A DNA stretch of 64,000 nt, from the NCBI RefSeq assembly GCF_017329565.1, contig NZ_JAFMTT010000010.1; one strand, written 5' to 3'. The notes beneath the pieces are model-generated. The model saw nothing but the letters and a program-made list of their open reading frames with translations. It was not told the DNA's origin and did no database searches. This DNA is from Alicyclobacillus mali. Its GTDB lineage: Bacteria > Bacillota > Bacilli > Alicyclobacillales > Alicyclobacillaceae. The number at the start of each line of letters is the position of its first letter. Position 1 is the first letter of the stretch. Below are positions 33,631-41,888 of the stretch, piece after piece. The position numbers and the translations under genes were made by a program.

Positions 33631-34073
33631 GACGCGTTCGCCTCCCGCGACGGGTTCTGTTCAACGCGGGGCGTCCGGTTGCGTGCGCGCCACACCGCTT
33701 CTGCCACGCCTCCGGTGACCACCATCACCAGTACGGTGCCCACGGCAACAACGGCGACGACCTTCCAGCCGTCCTGCCGCATGAGCGGCGCATAAGCCAT
33801 CACGCCCACCGAGGACGGAATGAAAAACAGCAGGAGCTCTCGAATGAGAAGATCTGCGCCTTGCTCCACCCAGCGCAATTTCACGATGCCGGATTGAAGC
33901 AGTGCAAACACCAGGGCCACGCCCAGGATGCTGCCCGGGACAGGCAGGTGCAGCCACCGCACCACAGCGTTGCAAAGCGCCGTGACGGCATAGAGCCCTG
34001 CGATTTGTACAAGCGCGATCCCGACATCTCTCAGGCGAGATGGTTGAAGGAACGATGGCACGAATGACCGCAC
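33627..34073 (-). CDS. LrgA/CidA-like holin-type membrane protein
   Basis: A 148-residue protein with four hydrophobic segments and the family motifs LPVPGSILG and LLLFFIPSSVGVMAY. The GTG start at 34073 follows GGGGGG. It forms an operon with the LrgB gene and is divergent from a LysR regulator, the usual arrangement for cidABC/ywbHG-type systems controlled by a CidR-like activator. Confidence 0.9.
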   Translation of the reverse strand: MRSFVPSFLQPSRLRDVGIALVQIAGLYAVTALCNAVVRWLHLPVPGSILGVALVFALLQSGIVKLRWVEQGADLLIRELLLFFIPSSVGVMAYAPLMRQDGWKVVAVVAVGTVLVMVVTGGVAEAVWRARNRTPRVEQNPSREANAS

Positions 34074-34150
34074 GTGGATCCCCCCAGACAGTGCAATGCT
34101 TTGCTGATTTCAGGATACGCCACGCAAAATGAGACGTCTAATATATAATT

Positions 34151-34163
34151 TCATCGTTAATGA
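34151..34163. promoter_or_regulatory. Possible LysR operator
   Basis: TCAT-CGTTA-ATGA is an inverted repeat in the AT-rich 123-base gap between lrgA and the divergent lysR gene, in the position expected of a LysR binding site. Confidence 0.35.
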
Positions 34164-34196
34164 TATGTATTGTGAATCAAAAGTCCGAAGGGGCGG

Positions 34197-35093
34197 ATGG
34201 ATACGGAATTGCGCCAACTCGAATACTTCGTGGCCGTGGCCGAGGAACTTCACTTCGGAAGGGCGGCCAAGCGCCTGGGTCTGACCCAGCCTCCGCTCAG
34301 TCAGCAGATTCAAAAGCTCGAGGACGAAATTGGCGTGACCCTGTTCGACAGGACGAACCGGCGCGTGCAACTGACGCACGCGGGCCGTGCGCTGCTCGAA
34401 GAAGCGCGCAAGGTGCTTGCCGACGCGCAGACGGCGGTGAAAGCGGCCCGAGACGCGGCCGCGGGCCGGGTGGGAAGGCTGTCCGTGGCGTTCGTGGGGT
34501 CCGCGACGTACGGCTGGCTGCCCGAGGTCATACGCGCGTACCAGGAACGGCATCCCGACGTCGAACTCGTGCTCAGGGAGATGCCTACGCCGGCGCAGAT
34601 GGAGGCGCTCACCGCAGGCGAGGTGGACGTGGGCGTGCTTCGGCTGCCCGCGCAGCATCCGGATCTCCACATCCGGCTCGTCGAGCGGGACGACTGCGTC
34701 GCCGTGGTGCCGAGCGAGCACTCGCTGGCGACGCGATCGTCGCTCTTTTTGGTGGAACTGGCGGAGGAGCCGTTTGTGCTGGTGTCGCGCGCCATCTGGC
34801 CGGGACTTTACGACGGATTCATCACGCTCGCGCGCGCACTGGGGTTTGAACCGCGGGTGCGGCTCGAGGTGACGGAAGTACAGACAGCCGTGGGGCTCGT
34901 GGCGGCGGGACTCGGCGTCAGCATCGTCCCGAGCGCCACGGAGCGCGTGCACCGGCGGGATGTCCGCTATCTGCACATCGATGGCCAGTCACCCACGGTC
35001 GAGCTCGGCGTGGCGTGGCGCCGCCGGGACACGTCTCCTTTGGTGGCCGCGTTTTTGGCGATTGCCGAGTCGGTTCGCTTAGGGCTATCGTAG
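34197..35093 (+). CDS. LysR-family regulator (CidR/AlsR-like)
   Basis: A 298-residue LysR protein with the N-terminal winged helix (LRQLEYFVAVAEELHFGRAAKRLGLTQPPLSQQIQKLE) and a two-lobed effector domain (from about residue 90). Divergent placement next to lrgAB suggests that it controls them; AlsR- and CidR-like members respond to acetate or pyruvate status. The ATG follows GAAGGGG. Confidence 0.9.
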   Translation: MDTELRQLEYFVAVAEELHFGRAAKRLGLTQPPLSQQIQKLEDEIGVTLFDRTNRRVQLTHAGRALLEEARKVLADAQTAVKAARDAAAGRVGRLSVAFVGSATYGWLPEVIRAYQERHPDVELVLREMPTPAQMEALTAGEVDVGVLRLPAQHPDLHIRLVERDDCVAVVPSEHSLATRSSLFLVELAEEPFVLVSRAIWPGLYDGFITLARALGFEPRVRLEVTEVQTAVGLVAAGLGVSIVPSATERVHRRDVRYLHIDGQSPTVELGVAWRRRDTSPLVAAFLAIAESVRLGLS

Positions 35094-35117
35094 GCCATGT
35101 CGGCCTCACCGCGGGCG

Positions 35118-35594
35118 TCACTGCGGGCGCATGGCGTCGGGGACGCTCACCACCACCGCGCGCGCCTCGACGCACACCGTGTCGCCGGCGAAGACCTGGG
35201 TCTCGATCACGGCCTTTCGATCCGTCACCTCGACCACGCGTCCCACGGCGCGCAGGGTTGCCCCCATGGGCGTGGGTTTGCGGTACTCCACGTGCAGGGA
35301 GGCCGTCACGCAGCGCGGCACAGGCGTGCCGTCTCCGAGTTTGCCTCCTCGGGCGCGGAGAAGCGCGAGCGACCCAGAGCCGGTGCTGTGACAGTCGACA
35401 AGGCAGGCGAGGTAGCCGCCGTACACAAAGCCCGGCACCGCCGTGTACCTAGGGTCAGGTTGCGCTTCCGTGACGGTGACGTCACCGTCCCAGCGCGTCC
35501 GAAAGTGATGTCCGTGCTCGTTGAGTCGACCGCACCCGTAACACCAGGCGAAGTCGTCCGCATAGTGGTCCTGAACGTAAGGCGAGACGCACAT
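35118..35594 (-). CDS. PaaI-like hotdog thioesterase
   Basis: A 158-residue hotdog protein: a short N-terminal segment with FAWCYGCGRLNEHG, then VYGGYLACLVDCHSTGS, the family helix with its Asp, and LHVEYRKPTPMGATL. The CYGCGxxN segment is typical of a subgroup annotated as acyl-CoA thioesterases. ATG 35594 is chosen as GGGAG lies upstream and it overlaps the upstream stop region without penetrating it. It appears cotranscribed with the PaiB-like gene. Confidence 0.8.
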   Translation of the reverse strand: MCVSPYVQDHYADDFAWCYGCGRLNEHGHHFRTRWDGDVTVTEAQPDPRYTAVPGFVYGGYLACLVDCHSTGSGSLALLRARGGKLGDGTPVPRCVTASLHVEYRKPTPMGATLRAVGRVVEVTDRKAVIETQVFAGDTVCVEARAVVVSVPDAMRPQ

Positions 35595-35595
35595 G

Positions 35596-36249
35596 TCAGG
35601 AGGCTCCCTTCGGCTTGGATTCATTTCCGGCGTGGTCACCGGGGTGGGTGAGGCTCAGGCGCCGCATCCAAGCGGCGACAGCGCGAGAATCGGCGTCGTC
35701 TTGGGATTCAAGCGCTTGCACGACGCGCGCACGGACTTCGAGTGGCTTGTTCTGGCTGAGTTTCGCCGCCGCCTCGATGCGCGCAATGTCGATGCGAAAC
35801 GCGACGATGCCGCGCATGAGGTTTCGATAGTACGCGCGATCGCGGTCGGCGGGAAGTGGGGACTGCGGATCGTACGCGAAGACGAGGCGCTGCAAAAGAT
35901 CCGCGACGGTTTCCTCATCTTCGATCACGCGCGCGCGGCCGTACACGTGGACGGCGACGTAGTTCCACGTCGGTACCTGTTCAGCAAGTCCGTACCAGGC
36001 GGGTGAGACATAGGCGTGCGGCCCCTGAAAGACGGCCAGGCACTGAGCCTCATGAAGATGCTTGGCCTGGGGATTGGCCCGCGCCAGGTGTCCGAAGAGC
36101 GCCGCCTCGGCCGGATCGTAGACGAGAGGGACGTGAGTCGCCATGATGTCTTCGCCGACCGAGGTCACGAGGACGGCAAAGCTGTGCTCGCGAAGCACGG
36201 TTTCGATGAGACGCGCGTCTTGTAGTTGAAAGGATTTCGGAATGTACAT
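35596..36249 (-). CDS. PaiB-family FMN-binding protein
   Basis: A 217-residue protein of the PaiB/FMN-binding split-barrel family: YIPKSFQLQD at the start, ATHVPLVYDP, HLARANPQAKHL, and the conserved PTWNYVAVHVYGRARVIED. B. subtilis PaiB influences sporulation and protease genes; others bind flavin or haem. Direct DNA binding is not evident. It lies divergent to the hisC operon promoter. Confidence 0.9.
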   Translation of the reverse strand: MYIPKSFQLQDARLIETVLREHSFAVLVTSVGEDIMATHVPLVYDPAEAALFGHLARANPQAKHLHEAQCLAVFQGPHAYVSPAWYGLAEQVPTWNYVAVHVYGRARVIEDEETVADLLQRLVFAYDPQSPLPADRDRAYYRNLMRGIVAFRIDIARIEAAAKLSQNKPLEVRARVVQALESQDDADSRAVAAWMRRLSLTHPGDHAGNESKPKGAS

Positions 36250-36340
36250 GAGCCACCTCCCCGCGGATGGGACGACCCATCCTCAAAGTCCTGTCGATCT
36301 CCAGGATAACACGCAATGGAAGATCCGCCTGCGACCTCTC

Positions 36341-36368
36341 TTGACATTCTCGCGGAGTCTGGTATGCT
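36341..36368 (+). promoter_or_regulatory. Promoter of the aminotransferase / oxoacid dehydrogenase operon
   Basis: TTGACA (36341-36346), a 16-base spacer and TATGCT (36363-36368), a good sigma-A promoter whose predicted start lies immediately before the palindrome at 36379. Confidence 0.75.
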
Positions 36369-36378
36369 TACGATAGTC

Positions 36379-36394
36379 AAGCAAGCGCTTGTTT
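36379..36394. promoter_or_regulatory. Second copy of the TetR-type operator
   Basis: AAGCAAGCGCTTGTTT differs at one base from the perfect palindrome in front of the phenylacetate-cluster tetR gene (22097-22112) and has the same position relative to its -10 box, about 10 bases downstream. Confidence 0.7.
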
Positions 36395-36416
36395 TGTTTC
36401 GTTGGGGGTGTCATCG

Positions 36417-37514
36417 GTGGGGACGGGGTCCATTTCGGCGCGCGGCTCGCTTGCACAGGTCGGCCGCTACGTACCCGGCAAGCCGATTGAAGAGGTTCAG
36501 CGCGAGCTCGGCCTCGTACAGGTCGTCAAGCTGGCTTCCAATGAAAACGCTTACTGTTGTTCGCCGAAGGCAGCCGCGGCCGTCGCGGAGGAGATGGCGC
36601 GCGCGGCGCTGTATCCCGAGTCTTTTTCGCCTGCGCTCGCGCAAAAGCTTTCCGCGAGGCTCGGCGTCGGCGAAGATCAGTTGCTGTTTGGCAACGGCTC
36701 TGACGAGATCATCGGCCTGTTGACGCGCGCGTTTCTCGAGGCGGGGGACGAGGTGGTGATGGCCGATCCCACCTTCACGCGCTACGAGCAGAACGTGGCC
36801 ATCGAGGGCGGCGTGTCGGTCAAGGTGCCGTGCCGCGATGGTGTGCACGATCTCGATGCCATGCTCGGCGCCATCACGGCGAAGACCAAGCTCGTCTTCG
36901 TGTGCAATCCCAACAATCCGACGGGCACGACCGTCGGCAAGGATGCCTTGCGTCAGTTCATCGATCAGGTGCCCGACCGTGTGATGGTGGTCGTGGATGA
37001 GGCGTACTACGAATACGTCACGTCGGATGACTACTTGCAGACAATTCCGCTGCTCGGCGCGCACTCGAATCTCGTCGTCCTGCGCACGTTCAGCAAAATC
37101 TATGGACTCGCGGGACTTCGCATCGGCTACGCCGCGCTGCACCCGGACGTGGCCTCCTTACTACACAAGGTAAGAGGGCCATTCAATACGAGTCGTTTGG
37201 CGCAGGTGGCCGCGCTCGCCTCCCTTGACGATCCGGACTTCGTGGCGATGTGTCGCGAGCAAAACGCCAAAGAGCGGGATCGCGTCGCCCAGGCGCTCGT
37301 CGAGATGGGCCTTCGCGTTTATCCGTCGCAGACCAACTTCCTGCTGTTTGAAGTGCCTGGATCGGGCGTCGCGGTCGCCGATCGCCTGTTGCGCCATGGT
37401 ATCATCGTCCGAGCCGGGGAAGGTCTCGGCGTTCCCGGGACGGTGCGGGTCTCGCTGGGAACGCCCGAGGAGAACGACGCATTTCTTCGCGCTATGAAGC
37501 ATTCCATCGAATGA
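36417..37514 (+). CDS. hisC: HisC-type class I/II aminotransferase
   Basis: A 365-residue PLP aminotransferase: KLASNENAY at the start, FGNGSDEIIG, FVCNPNNPTGT, VVDEAYYEY, and the PLP lysine in RTFSKIYGLAGLRIGY. HisC-like enzymes accept histidinol phosphate and, widely, phenylalanine and tyrosine. No histidine-synthesis gene is near; the operon continues with an oxoacid dehydrogenase, so aromatic amino acid transamination is the better guess. GTG 36417 has GGGGGTG 6 bases upstream; TTG 36402 is an alternative that would almost touch the operator. Confidence 0.85.
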   Translation: MGTGSISARGSLAQVGRYVPGKPIEEVQRELGLVQVVKLASNENAYCCSPKAAAAVAEEMARAALYPESFSPALAQKLSARLGVGEDQLLFGNGSDEIIGLLTRAFLEAGDEVVMADPTFTRYEQNVAIEGGVSVKVPCRDGVHDLDAMLGAITAKTKLVFVCNPNNPTGTTVGKDALRQFIDQVPDRVMVVVDEAYYEYVTSDDYLQTIPLLGAHSNLVVLRTFSKIYGLAGLRIGYAALHPDVASLLHKVRGPFNTSRLAQVAALASLDDPDFVAMCREQNAKERDRVAQALVEMGLRVYPSQTNFLLFEVPGSGVAVADRLLRHGIIVRAGEGLGVPGTVRVSLGTPEENDAFLRAMKHSIE

Positions 37515-37526
37515 GGAGGTCTTGGC

Positions 37527-38639
37527 ATGTTGGCCGAACACGATCGGGCAGAGCGGCTCATGGAAATCGCCAAGGCGGAAGGGTTGTACGAGGAGATTCA
37601 CCTCCTAAAGGAGGACGGCACGCTGGCGGGGCCGGTGGACGACATCCCGCCGGAGGTCATGGTGGCGATGTACCGCCACATGGTGTTCTCCCGCGCGTTT
37701 GACCGAAAGGCCATTGCGCTGCAGCGGCAGGGGCGGATTGGCACTTACGCGCCGTTCGAGGGCCAGGAGGCCGCGCAGGTGGCAAGCGCCATGGCGCTCG
37801 CGCCGGAGGACTTCGTGTTCCCGTCGTATCGCGATCACGCCGCCACGATGGTGCTTGGGCAGTCGCCCGCACACGTCCTTCTCTACTGGTCGGGGCGCGT
37901 GGAAGGCATTCGCAGTCCGGAGGGTAGGCATATCCTTCCGCCAAGCGTGCCGATTGCGACGCACGTGTTGCACGCCGTCGGTGCGGCCTGGGCGAGCCGG
38001 CATCGCAAGGAGAACGCGGTCAGCATCGCGTACTTCGGCGACGGCGCGACGAGCGAGGGCGACTTTCACGAGGCGCTCAACTTCGCGGGCGTCTTCCACC
38101 TGCCGGTGATTTTCTTCTGTCAAAACAACGGATACGCCATCAGCGTGCCCTTTTCTCGCCAATCCGCGTCCCGGACCATTGCCCAGCGCGCCATTGCGTA
38201 CGACATCGTGGGCGTGCGCGTGGACGGCAACGACGCGTTCGCGGTGTACCGCGCGGTGAAGGAGGCCAGGTCGCGCGCGTTGCACGGCCTCGGGCCGACG
38301 CTCATCGAGGCGGTGACCTTCCGCATGGGCGCGCACACGACGGCGGACGATCCGACGCGCTACCGCGATCAGAAAGCGGTCGTGGAGGACTGGCGAAAAC
38401 GGGACCCGATTGTGCGCCTGCGCCTGTACCTCGAGTCGCAAAAGCTGTGGTCGGAATCCGACGAGGCGAAGCTTCAGGATGAGGTGAAAGCTCGGGTGGA
38501 GGCTGTCGTGGAAGAGGCGCTCTCCATCGCGCCGCCCGACATGGAGATGATGTTCGATCACGTCTACGCGGAAGAGCCCTGGCACCTCGCCGCCGAGCGC
38601 GACGAGTACCGCAGGACGCGCGAGGGGGTGTCCGAATGA
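37527..38639 (+). CDS. 2-oxoacid dehydrogenase E1 component, alpha subunit
   Basis: A 370-residue thiamine diphosphate-dependent subunit. The ThDP/Mg motif GDGATSEGDFHEALNFA...NNGYAIS lies at about residues 171-208 and the family's TYAPFEGQEA near 72. Together with the beta subunit it decarboxylates a 2-oxo acid and transfers the acyl group to lipoyl-E2. The substrate may be pyruvate, branched-chain oxoacids or phenylpyruvate; neighbours favour the last or the branched-chain type. Start 12 bases after the aminotransferase; stop overlaps the beta-subunit start. Confidence 0.92.
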   Translation: MLAEHDRAERLMEIAKAEGLYEEIHLLKEDGTLAGPVDDIPPEVMVAMYRHMVFSRAFDRKAIALQRQGRIGTYAPFEGQEAAQVASAMALAPEDFVFPSYRDHAATMVLGQSPAHVLLYWSGRVEGIRSPEGRHILPPSVPIATHVLHAVGAAWASRHRKENAVSIAYFGDGATSEGDFHEALNFAGVFHLPVIFFCQNNGYAISVPFSRQSASRTIAQRAIAYDIVGVRVDGNDAFAVYRAVKEARSRALHGLGPTLIEAVTFRMGAHTTADDPTRYRDQKAVVEDWRKRDPIVRLRLYLESQKLWSESDEAKLQDEVKARVEAVVEEALSIAPPDMEMMFDHVYAEEPWHLAAERDEYRRTREGVSE

Positions 38640-39619
38640 GCAGGATGTTGAATCTGGTCCAGGCCATCAACGAGGCGCTCGATCTGAAGCTCGCGGACGA
38701 TCCGCGGGTGGTACTCCTCGGCGAGGACATCGGCAAAAACGGCGGGGTTTTTCGCGCGACCGACGGCCTTCTCGAGAAGTACGGCGAGGAGCGCGTGATC
38801 GACACGCCGCTTGCGGAGTCGGCCATCCTCGGCACCTCCATCGGGATGGCGGTGAACGGGCTCATTCCGGTCCCGGAGATTCAGTTTTTGGCGTTCATCT
38901 TCCCTGCGCTGGACCAACTGTTTTCGCACGTCGCGCGGATGAGGTATCGGTCGCAGGGGCAGTTCCCGGTGCCGATGACCATCCGCACGCCGTATGGCGC
39001 GGGCATTCACGGCCCGGAACTCCACGCCGAGAGCGTGGAAAGCTTCTTCGCCCACACGCCGGGGCTGAAGGTGGTTGTCCCAAGCGGCCCGTACGACGCC
39101 AAGGGGCTTCTCATCTCGGCCATTGAAGATCCGGATCCGGTGGTGTTCCTGGAGCCCACCAAGCTGTATCGTGCATTTCGCGAAGAGGTGCCCGGAGGGC
39201 TGTACCGGGTGCCCATTGGCAAAGCCAAGCGGGTGCGCGAAGGCGAGGACGTGTCCGTGTTCGCGTGGGGCTCCATGCTGCGCACTGCACTGAAGGTGGC
39301 GGAGTCCCTCGAGCGCGAGCGGGGCTTCACGTGTGACGTGATCGACCTGCGGACGCTGTATCCGCTCGATCGCGACGCCATCGTGGAGTCCGTGCAGAAG
39401 ACCGGGCGCGCGGTGGTGGTGCACGAGGCGCACAAGACGGCGGGGCTCGGGGCCGAGATTGTGTCGCTGATCAACGAGGAGGCCCTGCTCTACCTTCGGG
39501 CGCCCGTCAAGCGGATTGCTGGATTCGATGTGCCGGTGCCGTTCTTCGCATTGGAGGACGAGTACATGCCGACCGAAGCACGCATTCGCGCGGGGATTGA
39601 AGAGACCATCACGTTCTGA
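38636..39619 (+). CDS. 2-oxoacid dehydrogenase E1 component, beta subunit
   Basis: A 327-residue transketolase-like beta subunit: NEALDLKLADDPRVVLLGEDIGKNGGVFRAT, the conserved DTPLAESAILG, PEIQFLAF, and the C-terminal AGFDVPVPFFALEDEYMP. It completes the E1 heterotetramer with the alpha subunit, with which it overlaps by ATGA, and is followed 14 bases later by E2. Confidence 0.94.
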   Translation: MSRMLNLVQAINEALDLKLADDPRVVLLGEDIGKNGGVFRATDGLLEKYGEERVIDTPLAESAILGTSIGMAVNGLIPVPEIQFLAFIFPALDQLFSHVARMRYRSQGQFPVPMTIRTPYGAGIHGPELHAESVESFFAHTPGLKVVVPSGPYDAKGLLISAIEDPDPVVFLEPTKLYRAFREEVPGGLYRVPIGKAKRVREGEDVSVFAWGSMLRTALKVAESLERERGFTCDVIDLRTLYPLDRDAIVESVQKTGRAVVVHEAHKTAGLGAEIVSLINEEALLYLRAPVKRIAGFDVPVPFFALEDEYMPTEARIRAGIEETITF

Positions 39620-39633
39620 GGCGGGAGACGGAT

Positions 39634-40962
39634 ATGGAATTCAAACTGGCGGACATCGGCGAGGGCATTCACGAGGGCGAGATTCTGCGCTGGTTGGTGA
39701 AGGAAGGCGACCAGGTGGAGCAGGATGCGCCGCTTGTGGAGGTGCAGACGGACAAGGTGGCGGCGGAGCTGCCGTCTCCGGTGGCGGGCGTGATCGAGCG
39801 CATCGTGGCGCGCGAAGGGCAGGTGGTGCCCGTGGGCACGGTGCTCGCGGTCATCCGCGAGGCAGGCGCTCATCCGGCGGCTGCGGCAGCTTCGGTGGCG
39901 GCGCCTGTTGCGGCCGACGCGCAAGCATCCGCGCAGGAGAAGCCCGCCACGCAGGCAAGTGCAGCGCAAGAGGGGCGAGCGACTGCCGCACCTGAGGCGA
40001 GTGGAGCCGCGCGCCGAGGAGGCAAGCGGCGGGCGCTTGCCACGCCGCACGTGCGCGCGTTGGCTCGCAAGCTTGGGGTGGACATCGACGAGATCGACGG
40101 GACGGGCCCGGTCGGCCGGGTGACGGAGGAAGACGTGCGCCGCTTTGCGGAGGGCGGACGCGGGCCTGCGGTGGAGCCGGCCCGAGGGCACACCGAGCAT
40201 GCGGTGGAAGCTCAGCCGACAACCGCATCCCGAGTCGCAACGCCCGAGGCGTCGGGCGAGCTGGTGGAGCAGGTGCCGCTGCGCGGGCTGAGGCGGCGCA
40301 TTGCCGAACACATGGTGCAGGCCAAGCGCATCATTCCGCACGCGACGCACATCGATGAGGTGGAGATGGATGGCATCGAGGCGCTCCGCGAGCGGCTGCG
40401 GCCGTACGCCGAAGCGCGCGGCGTGAAACTCACATCGCTCGCGTTCTTCGTGAAGGCGGTGGCCATCGCGCTCAAGGAGTTCCCGTACGTCAACGCGTCG
40501 GTGGACGAGGCGCAGGAGCATGTGCTTCTCAGGCGCTATTATCACATCGGCATCGCGGTTGACACGGAGCAGGGGCTCATCGTGCCCGTGGTGAAACACG
40601 CGGACCAGAAGTCGGTCTTCGAAATCGGGCGCGAGGTGTCCGATCTCGCCCGGCGGGCGCGGGAGAACCGCCTGTCGCTCGACGAGGTGACGGGCAGTAC
40701 GTTCACCATCTCGAACGCCGGCGCGGTCGGGGGACTGTACGCGACGCCCATTATCAACTATCCCGAATCGGCGATTCTCGGGATTCACAAGATGGCCCCG
40801 CGCCCCGTGGTGCGCAACAACGAGATTGTCATCCGCAACATCGCCCACGTGTCCCTCTCGTTTGACCACCGCATTATCGACGGCGGCATGGCCATCCGCT
40901 TCACCAACCGCGTGCGAGAACTGTTGGAGGAGCCGGATCGGCTGTGGGCGGAACTTCGGTAG
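39634..40962 (+). CDS. 2-oxoacid dehydrogenase E2 component (lipoyl acyltransferase)
   Basis: A 442-residue E2 with a single lipoyl domain (lipoyl Lys41 in TDKVAAE), an Ala/Gln-rich linker (about 85-125), a peripheral-subunit-binding domain (ATPHVRALARKLGVDIDEI), a second linker and the catalytic CAT domain ending in SFDHRIIDGGMA. It transfers the acyl group to CoA. No E3 dihydrolipoamide dehydrogenase gene follows, so E3 must be shared with another complex. Confidence 0.94.
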   Translation: MEFKLADIGEGIHEGEILRWLVKEGDQVEQDAPLVEVQTDKVAAELPSPVAGVIERIVAREGQVVPVGTVLAVIREAGAHPAAAAASVAAPVAADAQASAQEKPATQASAAQEGRATAAPEASGAARRGGKRRALATPHVRALARKLGVDIDEIDGTGPVGRVTEEDVRRFAEGGRGPAVEPARGHTEHAVEAQPTTASRVATPEASGELVEQVPLRGLRRRIAEHMVQAKRIIPHATHIDEVEMDGIEALRERLRPYAEARGVKLTSLAFFVKAVAIALKEFPYVNASVDEAQEHVLLRRYYHIGIAVDTEQGLIVPVVKHADQKSVFEIGREVSDLARRARENRLSLDEVTGSTFTISNAGAVGGLYATPIINYPESAILGIHKMAPRPVVRNNEIVIRNIAHVSLSFDHRIIDGGMAIRFTNRVRELLEEPDRLWAELR

Positions 40963-40974
40963 GGAGGTGCTCTC

Positions 40975-41742
40975 GTGGCGTACCTTTCCATCCACGATGA
41001 TGGCCCGGTCCGCGTCATCCGCATCGCGCGCGACGAGCGGCTGAACGCGCTCAATCTTGCGCTTGTGGACGAACTGGTTGCGGCCCTCGAGGCTGCGGAC
41101 ACCGAGACGCAGGTGCGCGCCATCGTCGTGACGGGCGGCGACAAGGCATTTGCGGCAGGCGCGGATATCGCGGAAATGGCGGATGCGACCGCGGTCGACA
41201 TGAAGCTGCGCGATCAGTTCCGCGCCTGGGATCGGATTCGCGGCGTTCACAAGCCCGTGATTGCGGCCGTGCGAGGCTTTGCGCTGGGCGGGGGATGCGA
41301 ACTCGCCCTGGCGTGCGATCTCGTCATCGCGAGCGAGAGCGCGAAGTTCGGTCAGCCGGAGGTGAAGCTGGGGCTCATGCCCGGCGCGGGCGGGACGCAA
41401 TGGCTGGCCCGCAGGCTGGGCAAGGCACGGGCCCTGGAGCTTCTGTGGCTGGGCGAGCCCATCACCGCACAGGAGGCCATGGCGCTCGGGCTCGTGAACC
41501 GCGTCGTCCCGGACGAGGCGTGCGTGGCTGAGGCGGTGGAACTTGGCAAGCGCTTGGCCGAGATGCCGCCCGTGGCGCTTCGCTGCATCAAGGAAGCGGT
41601 GTATCAGGCGATGGACACGGCGCTCGCGGACGGCCTCGAGGCGGAGCGAAATCTCTTTTATTTGCTCTTTGCGACGGAGGATGCGCGCGAAGGGATGCGC
41701 GCGTTCATGGAACGGCGCACGCCCGCGTTTCGCGGCCGCTGA
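40975..41742 (+). CDS. Enoyl-CoA hydratase/isomerase
   Basis: A 255-residue crotonase with both hydratase glutamates in the expected contexts, GGGCELALACD and QPEVKLGLMPGAGGTQ, and the oxyanion-hole FAAGADIAEM. It is therefore a true enoyl-CoA hydratase candidate, unlike the PaaG-type enzyme at 29179. It could supply the PaaF step (2,3-dehydroadipyl-CoA hydration) missing from the paa cluster, or act in branched-chain oxidation. GTG start with GGGAGGTG upstream. Confidence 0.9.
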   Translation: MAYLSIHDDGPVRVIRIARDERLNALNLALVDELVAALEAADTETQVRAIVVTGGDKAFAAGADIAEMADATAVDMKLRDQFRAWDRIRGVHKPVIAAVRGFALGGGCELALACDLVIASESAKFGQPEVKLGLMPGAGGTQWLARRLGKARALELLWLGEPITAQEAMALGLVNRVVPDEACVAEAVELGKRLAEMPPVALRCIKEAVYQAMDTALADGLEAERNLFYLLFATEDAREGMRAFMERRTPAFRGR

Positions 41743-41888
41743 TGAAGCGGAAGGTTCGGCGCACGGCTGGTCGAGGTCATCCCCAAACTCGCCCGCGGTC
41801 ACGCCTGCGCGCAAAAGGGGGTGCGCGCGCCGTCATCCTGCGCTATGATGAAGGGCGTTGAACGAGAGAGAAACGGAGTGGCGCGGCG

